Origin: an uncultured Blastococcus sp.
GTDB lineage: Bacteria; Actinomycetota; Actinomycetes; Mycobacteriales; Antricoccaceae
Direction of reading: 5' to 3'
Length of the DNA stretch: 9,224 nucleotides
NCBI GenBank assembly: GCA_946221975.1
Contig: CAMIGT010000024.1
Span: 1-9,224 of the forward strand
Part shown: piece after piece, positions 1 through 5,938 of the stretch
Numbering within the stretch: position 1 is the stretch's first letter
Layout: the number at the start of each line of letters is the position of its first letter
Translations under genes and position numbers: made by a program
Notes under the pieces: generated by a model
What the model was told of the DNA's origin: nothing
The model's input: the letters and a program-made list of their open reading frames with translations, nothing else
The model's database searches: none

Positions 1-1
1 T

Positions 2-307
2 CTCGAGACCTCGACGGATGTGCCCCGCACCCTGGCGCGCGATCTCACGAAGTACCTCAGCGATCCCGACCGCGTGCGCGCCGAATCTGCCTTCTATATC
101 GCCAATCTTGAAAACCCGAAGCTGCGCCCGCTAGTCACCCAGTGGCACGACGGCACCGTCGAATACCTGTCGAAGTACGTCGACGAGTCCGCTGCGCGCG
201 CCGTTGCGGCGTACGCCGACGGGGTCGTGTTCGGCGCGCTGCGCGGTACGCCGCCCGCCGAAGACGAGATCGCCACCGCGATCGCCCGACTGATGGGAAT
301 CAACTAA
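2..307 (+). CDS. TetR-family transcriptional regulator, C-terminal part (5' end outside window)
   Basis: The frame is open from the left window edge and ends at TAA 305-307, leaving about 101 residues. The DNA-binding helix-turn-helix, expected at the N-terminus, lies outside the window. What is visible is a helical, Ala/Arg/Glu-rich segment ending in EIATAIARLMGIN, typical of the ligand-binding and dimerisation half of TetR repressors. Identification rests largely on context. The stop codon overlaps the ATG of a drug exporter (TAATG, one base shared), so the two are translationally coupled, and TetR regulators commonly control SmvA/QacA-type exporters. By inference it represses this operon and is released by an exporter substrate. 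An internal GTG at 20 is in frame, but it falls inside the domain and is unlikely to be the start. Family fairly likely; ligand unknown. Confidence 0.7.
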   Translation, partial: LETSTDVPRTLARDLTKYLSDPDRVRAESAFYIANLENPKLRPLVTQWHDGTVEYLSKYVDESAARAVAAYADGVVFGALRGTPPAEDEIATAIARLMGIN

Positions 308-1843
308 TGACCGTGCTCTCCCCCACCGCACCCGAGACGATGTCGAAGCGCCGGCGCTGGGCTGCGCTCATCATGCTCGCGCTGGGCCTCGGCGTCGTGG
401 TCATGGACATGACGATCCTGATCATGGCGCTACCGGACCTGGTGCGCGACCTGTCGTCGACCGCGACTGAGCAGCTCTGGATCGTCGATGCCTACTCGAT
501 CGTGCTCGCCGGGCTGCTGATCCCGATGAGCGTCCTCGCCGACCGGTGGGGCCGCAAGCGTCTTGCTCATCGGCTTCGCGATCTTCGGCGCAGACTCCGC
601 GCTTGTCCTGGTCGCGACGTCCTCCGGTCAGGTCATCGCATTGCGCGCCGTACTCGCGATCGGCGGCGCGATGATCATGCCGACCACGTTGGCCATGATC
701 CGCACGATCTTCACCGACCCGGTGGAGCGCGCCCGCGCACTGGCGATCTGGTCGATGACCGCCGGCCTCGGCGCGGTCGCGGGCCCGCTCGTCGGCGGCA
801 CGTTGCTGGAGTTCTTCAGCTGGCACTCGGCCTTCTTGATCAATGTGCCGATCGTCGTCATCGCCATCGTCGCGGGGCTGTTGCTGCTGCCCGAGGCACG
901 CGATCCGAACCCGCCCAAGTGGGACTTCGCGGCGACGGCGCTCGCCATCGCCGGCATGGTCGCCACCGTCTGGGGCATCAAGGGGCTGGCTAAGAACGGC
1001 TTCGACCACCTGGGAACCTGGGCCGAGCTCGCGGCCGGTCTCGCCGTCCTCGCGCTGTTCGTGCTGCGCAACCTCCGCCAGGACGACCCGATGCTTGACG
1101 TGCGGCTGTTTCGCCGTCGCCCGTTCAGCGCCGGCGTACTCGCCGCCCTGATCACCAGCCTTGCGATGGCCGGAGTCTTGCTGCTGGTCGCGCAATGGCT
1201 GCAGACGGTCGCCGGTTTCAGCCCGATCGTCGCCGGAGCCGCGTTACTGCCGATGGCTGGCGGCGCACTCGTCGCAGCGCCACTGGCACCCGCGCTCGCC
1301 ATGCGCACGAGCGCGAGAGCCGTCATCTCCGGCGGCCTCACCGCTGCCGGCGTCGGCATGCTGAGCCTCTCGCTGACCGCAGACCTCACGTCGTACGGCC
1401 AGCTCGTCGTACCGCTCGCGCTCGTCGGTGCCGGGCTGGGGTCGCTGGCAATTGCGTCGGCCATCATTATGGGTAGTGCGCCGGCCGCCAAGGCCGGCGA
1501 CGCCGCCGCCATCGAGGAGTCGATGTACGACATCGGCAACGTCCTCGGCATCGCGATCATCGGCAGCATCGCGGCCGCGATCTACCGCGCCAGCCTGCAC
1601 GTCGAGACGTTGGTCGCCCAAGGCCTCGACCCGGCGTACGCCGAAGCCGCGGAGGAGTCCGTCGCCCAGGCGCTGGTCATCAGCGAGCAGACCGGCAACA
1701 CCGGACTGGGCGCCGCGGCGGCGACGGCATTCGGCGACGGGCTGGCGTTTGCCAGCACGGTCGGTGGCGTCGTCCTACTCGCAACTGCGGCGATCGTCTT
1801 CCGGCTGGTGCCGAAGAAGTTCAGCCTGACCGGCGCCCACTAA
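307..1843 (+). pseudogene. SmvA/QacA-like MFS drug exporter (DHA2, 14 helices), broken by a frameshift near 559
   Basis: The ATG at 307 overlaps the upstream stop codon. The first frame gives helix 1 with MDMTILIMALPDL (DHA2 D1-type motif), then QLWIVDAYS and motif A (LADRWGRKR, about residues 77-85). After codon 84 (556-558) the homology moves one frame over, to VLLIGFAIFGADS from base 560, and runs to TAA 1841-1843. That part holds the motif B region (LRAVLAIGGAMIMP), motif C (AGPLVGGTLLE) and SWHSAFLINVP. Loss of two bases between AAG and GTC would restore GRKRVLLIG and a 512-residue protein, the usual DHA2 length. As read, translation runs out of frame to a stop at 993 and gives about 228 residues. 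The intact protein would be a proton-coupled exporter of cationic or lipophilic drugs. The break may be a real mutation or a sequencing error. Confidence 0.82.
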
Positions 1844-1856
1844 CGGGGTCTGCGAG

Positions 1857-1884
1857 GCGGCGGCGCCGTGGGGATGGCCGCCGC
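1857..1884 (+). terminator. GC-rich hairpin after the exporter gene (possible terminator)
   Basis: A perfect 8-bp stem, GCGGCGGC (1857-1864) against GCCGCCGC (1877-1884), encloses a 12-nt loop and starts 13 nt after the exporter stop. No T-tract follows, so this is either a U-less actinobacterial-type terminator or a chance GC palindrome. Confidence 0.4.
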
Positions 1885-1901
1885 GCCCGCGCCAGAAGAT
1901 A

Positions 1902-1913
1902 TGTGACATCACA
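1902..1913. promoter_or_regulatory. 12-bp palindrome TGTGA-CA-TCACA, possible operator
   Basis: TGTGA (1902-1906) and TCACA (1909-1913) form a perfect inverted repeat around a 2-nt centre, in the AT-richer gap before the adhesin gene. The half-sites match those of Crp/GlxR proteins, but those need a 6-nt spacer. A different dimeric regulator with closely spaced half-sites is more plausible. It lies about 50 bp upstream of the putative transcription start near 1959, a position suited to an activator. Confidence 0.3.
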
Positions 1914-1943
1914 CTCGGACCACCTACCCGAGCAGTGGTCATT

Positions 1944-1952
1944 TGTTATGTT
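1944..1952 (+). promoter_or_regulatory. Possible extended -10 promoter of the adhesin gene
   Basis: TGTTATGTT (1944-1952) fits an extended -10 element, TGn followed by a TANNNT hexamer (TATGTT, 1947-1952). I see no good -35 hexamer 16-18 bp upstream, which is tolerated for extended -10 promoters. Transcription would begin near 1959 and leave a leader of about 96 nt before the TTG at 2055. The leader contains GTGGT (2010-2014) and ACCAC, which could pair just upstream of the ribosome binding site. I recognise no known riboswitch in it. Confidence 0.3.
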
Positions 1953-2054
1953 GAAGTTTGGCCGACAAGGGGATGGCCACAAAATCAGCAGTCGCACGCG
2001 TGGGGCGTAGTGGTCGGCTGCGGATTTTGCACATACGTAACCACGGGGGAACTT

Positions 2055-3752
2055 TTGCCTTCGCTAAATTCTGTTCGCGCGTCGGCGGCACTGCGCTGGC
2101 TCCTGGCTCTGGCGGTGGGCCTCGGCCTCGTCGCCATCGCCAGTCCGGCGTACGCCGCGGACCGCTCTGACCTCATCGACCGCTCATCCATCACTATCGT
2201 GAAGTCAGGCTCGGATCCCGACGCGCCGCTGAACCAGTGGAACCAGACCGAGATCAGCTTCAAGTTCACCAGCCAGGGCAAGGCGGATCCATCCGCGGGC
2301 GACACGTTCAGCCTGAAGCTGCCGGATTCCTTCCGCACCTCGAAGATCACCTTCGAGGTCGCAGATGTCGACGGCACCATCCTCGGCTCGTGCACGACCA
2401 CGGGCGGCGACGGGTCCGTCGTGACGTGCACGCTCAACGAGGAGGTCGAGAGCCGCTCGTTCGTCGAGGGCACCGTATGGCTGCGCGCGCAAGCCACCAA
2501 AGAGGTGTCGGAGGAGAACGTCAACTTCGAGATCAACGGCGAGGTCGTTCCGGTCGATCTGCCCGGCGAGGGTGGCATCGGCCCGGACGACACGCAGTTC
2601 CCGGAAGAGCCGGCTAAGTGGGGCTGGTTCACCAGCGAAGAACGCAAGAACATCGTGTGGACGCTCTTCGTTCCGGGCGACGCCATCGGCACCGCCGACC
2701 CGTTCGTGATCACCGACCAGCTCGGGCCCAACCAGACGATGCTTGAGGGGTGGTTCCTGCAGTCGCAGGATGCCCCCGGCCAGAACTCATGGACCACTGT
2801 GGCGAGTTCGGCCGGTGATCCGCGTAACGTCCAGATGGAGCTGACCGACACCGGCTTTACCATGTCGATTCCGCGCGATCTGTTTGATCCGAGCAAGCTC
2901 TATCGGATCCAGTACGTCTCGCAGACGACAACCAGTGGCGACGGTGAGACCTACACCAACACCGCGTCCTTCGACGGGCTCGACGTCAAATCCAACGTCA
3001 CCCGCGAGTTCGAAGGCGGCGGCGACATCAACGGCCCGGGCTTCGGCAGCATCGGTGTCCAGAAGCTCGCCGTCGCCGGCGAGGGTGCGGGCGCCGTACC
3101 CGCCGACACTACGTTCACCGTCCAGGCGACCTACCAGGAGGATGGCCAGCAGGTCACGAAGGAGATCGCACTGACGGCCGGTGGCAAAGCCGGTCTGCTG
3201 ACAAACATCCCGACGGGCACAGTCGTCACGTTGAGCGAGATCAAGCTGCCCGCCATCGACGGGATCACCTGGGGCCAGCCGAAGTTCGCCGGCGATTCCG
3301 ACGGCGTCGTGGTCTCAGCGGACGGCACGACCGCGCAGGTCACAGTCCCCGAGCAGCAGACCGTCACGCTCTCGCTTACTAACACCGCGAGCGTTGTGAC
3401 GACGACTCCTCCGACGACTCCCCCGACCACGACTCCGCCACCGACCACTCCTCCGGTGACGACTCCGCCGGGTACGACGCCCCCGGTGACTACTCCTCCG
3501 GGCGAGGTGTGCGTGACGACCACGCCGTCCGTGCCCGGCACGTCGACGCCGATCCAGCCGGGTACCTCCAGCCCTGCCGGCACCAGCGATGACTGCGGTA
3601 CGACGACCACGACCACCTCGACCGGTGGCACGGGTCTGGCCAAGACCGGCTCGAACCTCGACACGCTCGGCGGCATCGCAGCCGGGCTCGTGATCGCGGG
3701 CGCGGGCGTCACGCTCGCCGGCCGACGTCGCAGCAACAGTGCCGCGGAGTAG
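2055..3752 (+). CDS. Secreted, sortase-anchored (LAXTG) adhesin-like surface protein with Ig-like and DUF5979/CnaB-like domains
   Basis: I chose TTG 2055 because a GGGGGA ribosome site (2045-2050) precedes it and it begins a textbook signal peptide: Arg at 8 and 14, hydrophobic 15-29, AxA cleavage after about residue 34 (SPAYA/ADRS). The frame stays open back to a GTG at 1935, but that adds 40 hydrophilic residues. Domains of the 565-residue protein: an Ig-like N1-type fold at about 40-165 with a Cys113/Cys125 pair; a second beta domain at about 190-315 ending YTNTASF, as in MSCRAMM-type adhesins; a DUF5979/CnaB-like domain at about 330-446; a Thr/Pro stalk at 449-483; a Thr/Ser-rich stretch with Cys486 and Cys514; then LAKTG (528-532), a hydrophobic helix and an RRR tail. 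The tail is a class E sortase substrate signature, so the protein is probably linked to peptidoglycan. Adhesion is inferred from architecture; the ligand is unknown. No sortase gene is in the window. Confidence 0.85.
   Translation: MPSLNSVRASAALRWLLALAVGLGLVAIASPAYAADRSDLIDRSSITIVKSGSDPDAPLNQWNQTEISFKFTSQGKADPSAGDTFSLKLPDSFRTSKITFEVADVDGTILGSCTTTGGDGSVVTCTLNEEVESRSFVEGTVWLRAQATKEVSEENVNFEINGEVVPVDLPGEGGIGPDDTQFPEEPAKWGWFTSEERKNIVWTLFVPGDAIGTADPFVITDQLGPNQTMLEGWFLQSQDAPGQNSWTTVASSAGDPRNVQMELTDTGFTMSIPRDLFDPSKLYRIQYVSQTTTSGDGETYTNTASFDGLDVKSNVTREFEGGGDINGPGFGSIGVQKLAVAGEGAGAVPADTTFTVQATYQEDGQQVTKEIALTAGGKAGLLTNIPTGTVVTLSEIKLPAIDGITWGQPKFAGDSDGVVVSADGTTAQVTVPEQQTVTLSLTNTASVVTTTPPTTPPTTTPPPTTPPVTTPPGTTPPVTTPPGEVCVTTTPSVPGTSTPIQPGTSSPAGTSDDCGTTTTTTSTGGTGLAKTGSNLDTLGGIAAGLVIAGAGVTLAGRRRSNSAAE
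3399..3503 (+). repeat. Degenerate Thr/Pro-rich repeat (cell-wall stalk) within the adhesin gene
   Basis: Thirty-five consecutive codons encode almost only Thr and Pro with a few Val and Gly, built on a TTPP or TTPPV/G unit. Codons are mixed (act, acg, acc; cct, ccg, ccc), so the DNA repeat is imperfect although the protein repeat is clear. Such stalks span the cell wall and are often O-glycosylated in Actinobacteria. Copy number may vary between strains. Confidence 0.85.
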
Positions 3753-3773
3753 TCCTCCGAGGCAGTAACGGCC

Positions 3774-3808
3774 GAAGCGGCGTCACCCATCGCGGGTGGC
3801 GCCGCTTC
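3774..3808 (+). terminator. 15-bp hairpin terminator of the adhesin gene
   Basis: Arms 3774-3788 and 3794-3808 pair over 15 bp around a 5-nt loop (ATCGC), starting 22 nt after the adhesin stop and followed by TTCGT. The only non-Watson-Crick position is T3783 opposite G3799. That is a U-G wobble in plus-strand RNA but an A-C mismatch in minus-strand RNA, which fits selection on the adhesin transcript. Confidence 0.75.
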
Positions 3809-3824
3809 TTCGTACCCCGAACAT

Positions 3825-3872
3825 CAGAATGGAGCGTTGGTTGCTGTCTAGTGCAACCAACACTCCATTCTG
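3825..3872 (-). terminator. 20-bp inverted repeat, probable terminator of the TerC gene
   Basis: Arms 3825-3844 and 3853-3872 are complementary at 19 of 20 positions around an 8-nt loop (TGTCTAGT). The odd position is C3835 opposite A3862. In minus-strand RNA it becomes a U-G wobble, so the stem is continuous only on the TerC transcript. The hairpin starts 13 nt after the TerC stop. It is less GC-rich than its surroundings and has no strong T-tract on either side. A dispersed palindromic repeat is the main alternative. Confidence 0.6.
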
Positions 3873-3885
3873 GGCGGAGAGCTAG

Positions 3886-5148
3886 CTACTGCTGCGTGCC
3901 GCGGCCGTCGCCGTACCTCTCGATGTGCCGGCGCAGATCCTGCAGCTCGGCCTCATCCATATCCTCGCGGGCCACCGCCAGGAGCTCGTCGCGTTCGAAC
4001 TGGGTGTTCGGCGCTTCCTTGCCCTTCGCGTCGATCACCGTCAGGCTGCCGGACTCGGTCGGCTCGACGCGCACCGGGCGCATGAAGCTCGCCCCGGTCA
4101 TGTCGACGATGTGGTAATGGCCGTCGGGGCCGAGCTCGGCTTCGGAGGGTCCGATGTGCAGCGACGTGTCGCCGGTGACCTTCGCGTCGCGGCGCATCTT
4201 GATCAGCGATGCAACGATCGCCACGGTCATCGAGACCACGATGACGAGGAGCGAGTGCCAGTTCTCGATATGCGGCACCCAGGTGATCGGCTGGCCATCG
4301 TTGATCCACGAGAGGTCGTTGGCCTCCATCGCGTGGATCACCAGCTTGACGCCGATGAACGCCAGGATCGCGGCGATTCCGTAGTGCAGGTAGACCAGGC
4401 GCTCCAGCAGCCCGCCGAGCAGGAAGTACAGCTGGCGCAGGCCCATCAGCGCGAAGATGTTACAGGCGAAGACCAGGAACGGATCGGTGGTCACCGAGAA
4501 GATGGCCGGGATCGAGTCGATTGCAAACAGCAGGTCCGTCGTACCCAGCGCGAGGATGACCAGCAGGAACGGCGTCAGGTAGCGGGTGCCGTCGATCCGC
4601 TTGGTGATCTTGCCGCTGTTCCAGGTGTCGGTGAGGTTCGCGCGCTTCTTCAGCAGCCGGATCAACCAGGAGTCCTTCTCCCCCGCGTCGTCGTCGTGGC
4701 CGAAGGCCTGCTTGAAGCCGACGTACACCAGGTAGGCGCCGAAGATGTAGAAGACCCACGAGAACTGCTCGATGACGCGTACGCCGACCAGGATGAAGAT
4801 GCCGCGCAGCACGATGGCGATCAGGATGCCGATCATCAGCACCCGCTGCTGCATCTCCTTGGGCACGGTAAACCGGCTCAGGATGATGATGAAGACAAAC
4901 AGGTTGTCGATGGACAGCGAGTACTCCAGCAACCAGCCGGTGAGGAACTCGGTGCCCTTCTGTGAGTCGCCCATCCAGAACAGCACGCCGGCGAAGACGA
5001 GGGCCAGGGCGACGTAGAAGAGGACCCAGCCGCTCGCCTCCTTCATCGACGGCACGTGCGGGCGGTGGACGACCAGCGATAGGTCGAAGATCAGGATGGC
5101 AACCATGATTGCCATCGAGGTGATTTCGAAGATCTGATAGGCGGTCAA
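3886..5148 (-). CDS. TerC/Alx family integral membrane protein
   Basis: The start is TTG at 5148, with GAGAGG (5162-5157) 8 nt upstream; the stop is TAG at 3888-3886. The 420 residues show about nine hydrophobic segments (roughly 5-27, 41-60, 71-90, 104-124, 131-149, 191-211, 222-245, 252-274, 298-316). The two family signatures are present: SLSIDNLFVF (78-87, Asp81) and DLLFAIDSIPAIF (205-217, Asp211), whose acidic residues are thought to bind metal. TerC/Alx proteins act in the cytoplasmic membrane in metal homeostasis; Alx is linked to manganese export. A hydrophilic tail of about 100 residues (320-420) with an acidic/basic helix makes it longer than E. coli Alx, as I recall about 321 residues. 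A manganese-type riboswitch in the leader supports a manganese-related role. It is transcribed alone, convergent with the adhesin gene. Confidence 0.93.
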   Translation of the reverse strand: MTAYQIFEITSMAIMVAILIFDLSLVVHRPHVPSMKEASGWVLFYVALALVFAGVLFWMGDSQKGTEFLTGWLLEYSLSIDNLFVFIIILSRFTVPKEMQQRVLMIGILIAIVLRGIFILVGVRVIEQFSWVFYIFGAYLVYVGFKQAFGHDDDAGEKDSWLIRLLKKRANLTDTWNSGKITKRIDGTRYLTPFLLVILALGTTDLLFAIDSIPAIFSVTTDPFLVFACNIFALMGLRQLYFLLGGLLERLVYLHYGIAAILAFIGVKLVIHAMEANDLSWINDGQPITWVPHIENWHSLLVIVVSMTVAIVASLIKMRRDAKVTGDTSLHIGPSEAELGPDGHYHIVDMTGASFMRPVRVEPTESGSLTVIDAKGKEAPNTQFERDELLAVAREDMDEAELQDLRRHIERYGDGRGTQQ

Positions 5149-5180
5149 GCGAATGGCCTCTCGGTGGGTGCGCGGACAGC

Positions 5181-5280
5181 GCGAACGTCTCTCCCGCGCC
5201 CGCCTTCCGGCAGCGCGCCCCCGCGACCGGGAGCATGCTCCGTGATGACGATCGCGGCGTCTCGGGATACTCCCCTTCGC
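5181..5280 (-). ncRNA. yybP-ykoY (manganese) riboswitch upstream of the TerC gene
   Basis: Read on the minus strand, P1 pairs GCGAA (5280-5276) with TTCGC (5185-5181). The conserved internal-loop strands GGGGAGTA (5275-5268) and GAGAC (5191-5187) follow. P2 pairs TCCCG (5267-5263) with CGGGA (5196-5192). Inside are one arm closed by CCGCGA/TCGCGG and another capped by a GGAA tetraloop (CTGCC-GGAA-GGCGG). This four-stem layout with GGGGAGTA and GAGAC matches the yybP-ykoY class as I remember it, which commonly precedes alx, mntP and terC-type genes and senses Mn2+. Only 32 nt separate the aptamer from the TTG start, so control is probably at translation initiation. The usual GAGACC reads GAGACG here. 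Confidence 0.78.
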
Positions 5281-5289
5281 CAGCGAGTC

Positions 5290-5295
5290 ATTCTA
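5290..5295 (-). promoter_or_regulatory. -10 box of the TerC promoter
   Basis: TAGAAT (minus strand, 5295-5290) is a good TANNNT -10 box. Transcription would start near 5283, almost exactly at the 5' edge of the riboswitch aptamer (5280), which supports both calls. I see no clear -35 hexamer 17 bp upstream. Confidence 0.5.
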
Positions 5296-5406
5296 GCGGT
5301 ACGCCGCCCCTTGGGGTGCTCGACGCGGCGAACTCGATAATCTCGACCACTCGCATCCGAACTCTCCCTTCGACCTGCGGTGGCGTTCAGTGTCGGTGTC
5401 GCTGGG

Positions 5407-5412
5407 TAGGGT
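5407..5412 (+). promoter_or_regulatory. Leaderless-type -10 box of the DinB-like gene
   Basis: TAGGGT lies 6 nt before ATG 5419, the spacing expected when transcription starts at the A of the start codon. No good Shine-Dalgarno sequence is present, so leaderless expression is likely. Confidence 0.55.
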
Positions 5413-5418
5413 CGCGGT

Positions 5419-5928
5419 ATGGACGCTCGCGACGTACTGATTGACGGAATCGAACGCGCTCGGGAGGTCGGGTACGCCGTACTCGACGGGCTCAGCGCCC
5501 AGCAGGCTAACTGGCACCCGGAGGAAGGCGCCAACTCGATCAGCTGGCTCATCTGGCATATCGGGCGCGAACAGGACGCGCAGATCGCGCCGCTCGCAGG
5601 GACCGAACAGATCTGGACCCGTGACGGCTGGGCGAAGCGGTTTGCGCTTGACCTGCCGGACGACGCGATGGGATACGGCCAGAGCGCCGCGGAGGCTGCC
5701 AAGGTGACCGTGACCGACCCGTCCCTGCTGACCGGCTACCTGGACGCAGCCATCGACGCGACCATTGCGTACGTGAAATCGCTGGATCCGGGCACCCTCG
5801 ACGAGGTCATCGACCGCAACTGGGATCCGGCGGTCACCCGCGGCGTACGGCTGGTCAGCATCGTCGACGACGCCATGCAGCACGCGGGGCAGGCGGCGTA
5901 CCTACGCGGGATGCTCGACCACCGGTAG
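5419..5928 (+). CDS. DinB-like four-helix-bundle protein (DinB/DUF664 superfamily)
   Basis: The protein has 169 residues, the usual size for this superfamily. The pattern fits: an N-terminal helix (LIDGIERAREVGYAVLDGLS), NSISWLIWHIGREQD with His47 at the first metal-ligand position, and QHAGQAAYLRGML with His155 near the C-terminus, the characteristic H-x-GQ-x-x-x-LRG ending. Many members bind a divalent metal through three histidines, and several actinobacterial ones are mycothiol-dependent transferases. I see no His where the third is usually found; Asp151 is there instead. Whether it is a mycothiol transferase, a hydrolase or a non-catalytic member cannot be decided. It stands alone, diverging from the TerC leader and ending 10 bp before a convergent methyltransferase gene. 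Its start probably serves a leaderless mRNA. Nothing suggests SOS control: I see no LexA-like box. Confidence 0.82.
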   Translation: MDARDVLIDGIERAREVGYAVLDGLSAQQANWHPEEGANSISWLIWHIGREQDAQIAPLAGTEQIWTRDGWAKRFALDLPDDAMGYGQSAAEAAKVTVTDPSLLTGYLDAAIDATIAYVKSLDPGTLDEVIDRNWDPAVTRGVRLVSIVDDAMQHAGQAAYLRGMLDHR

Positions 5929-5938
5929 TTTCGCGTGC

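Noticed and set aside
553..566. Programmed ribosomal frameshift in the exporter
   Set aside because: There is no slippery run, no internal Shine-Dalgarno or downstream structure of a known type, and I know of no MFS exporter made this way. A mutation or read error is simpler.
422..1569. Large minus-strand open frames opposite the exporter gene
   Set aside because: GC-rich shadow frames. The plus strand carries conserved MFS motifs throughout, once the frameshift is allowed for.
1902..1913. Crp/GlxR binding site
   Set aside because: The half-sites match, but the 2-nt spacer is wrong for the 6-nt spacing of that family.
1935..2054. N-terminal extension of the adhesin from GTG 1935
   Set aside because: It would put 40 hydrophilic residues before a perfect signal peptide and covers the likely promoter. 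TTG 2055 has a ribosome site.
3399..3503. Short repeats as a CRISPR array or minisatellite outside coding
   Set aside because: They are in frame, encode a Thr/Pro stalk in a wall-anchored protein, and have no unique spacers.
3131..3790. Long Val/Gly-rich open frame on the minus strand opposite the adhesin stalk
   Set aside because: It is the antisense of the Thr/Pro repeat and DUF5979 coding region, has no domain of its own and no ribosome site. The plus-strand protein is clearly real.
3925..4965. 346-residue plus-strand open frame opposite the TerC gene
   Set aside because: It has biased Asp/Gln/His-rich composition with no domain and is antisense to an unmistakable TerC membrane protein.
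5230..5241. GGAGCATGCTCC palindrome as a protein operator
   Set aside because: It falls inside an internal arm of the riboswitch aptamer, so it is better explained as RNA structure.
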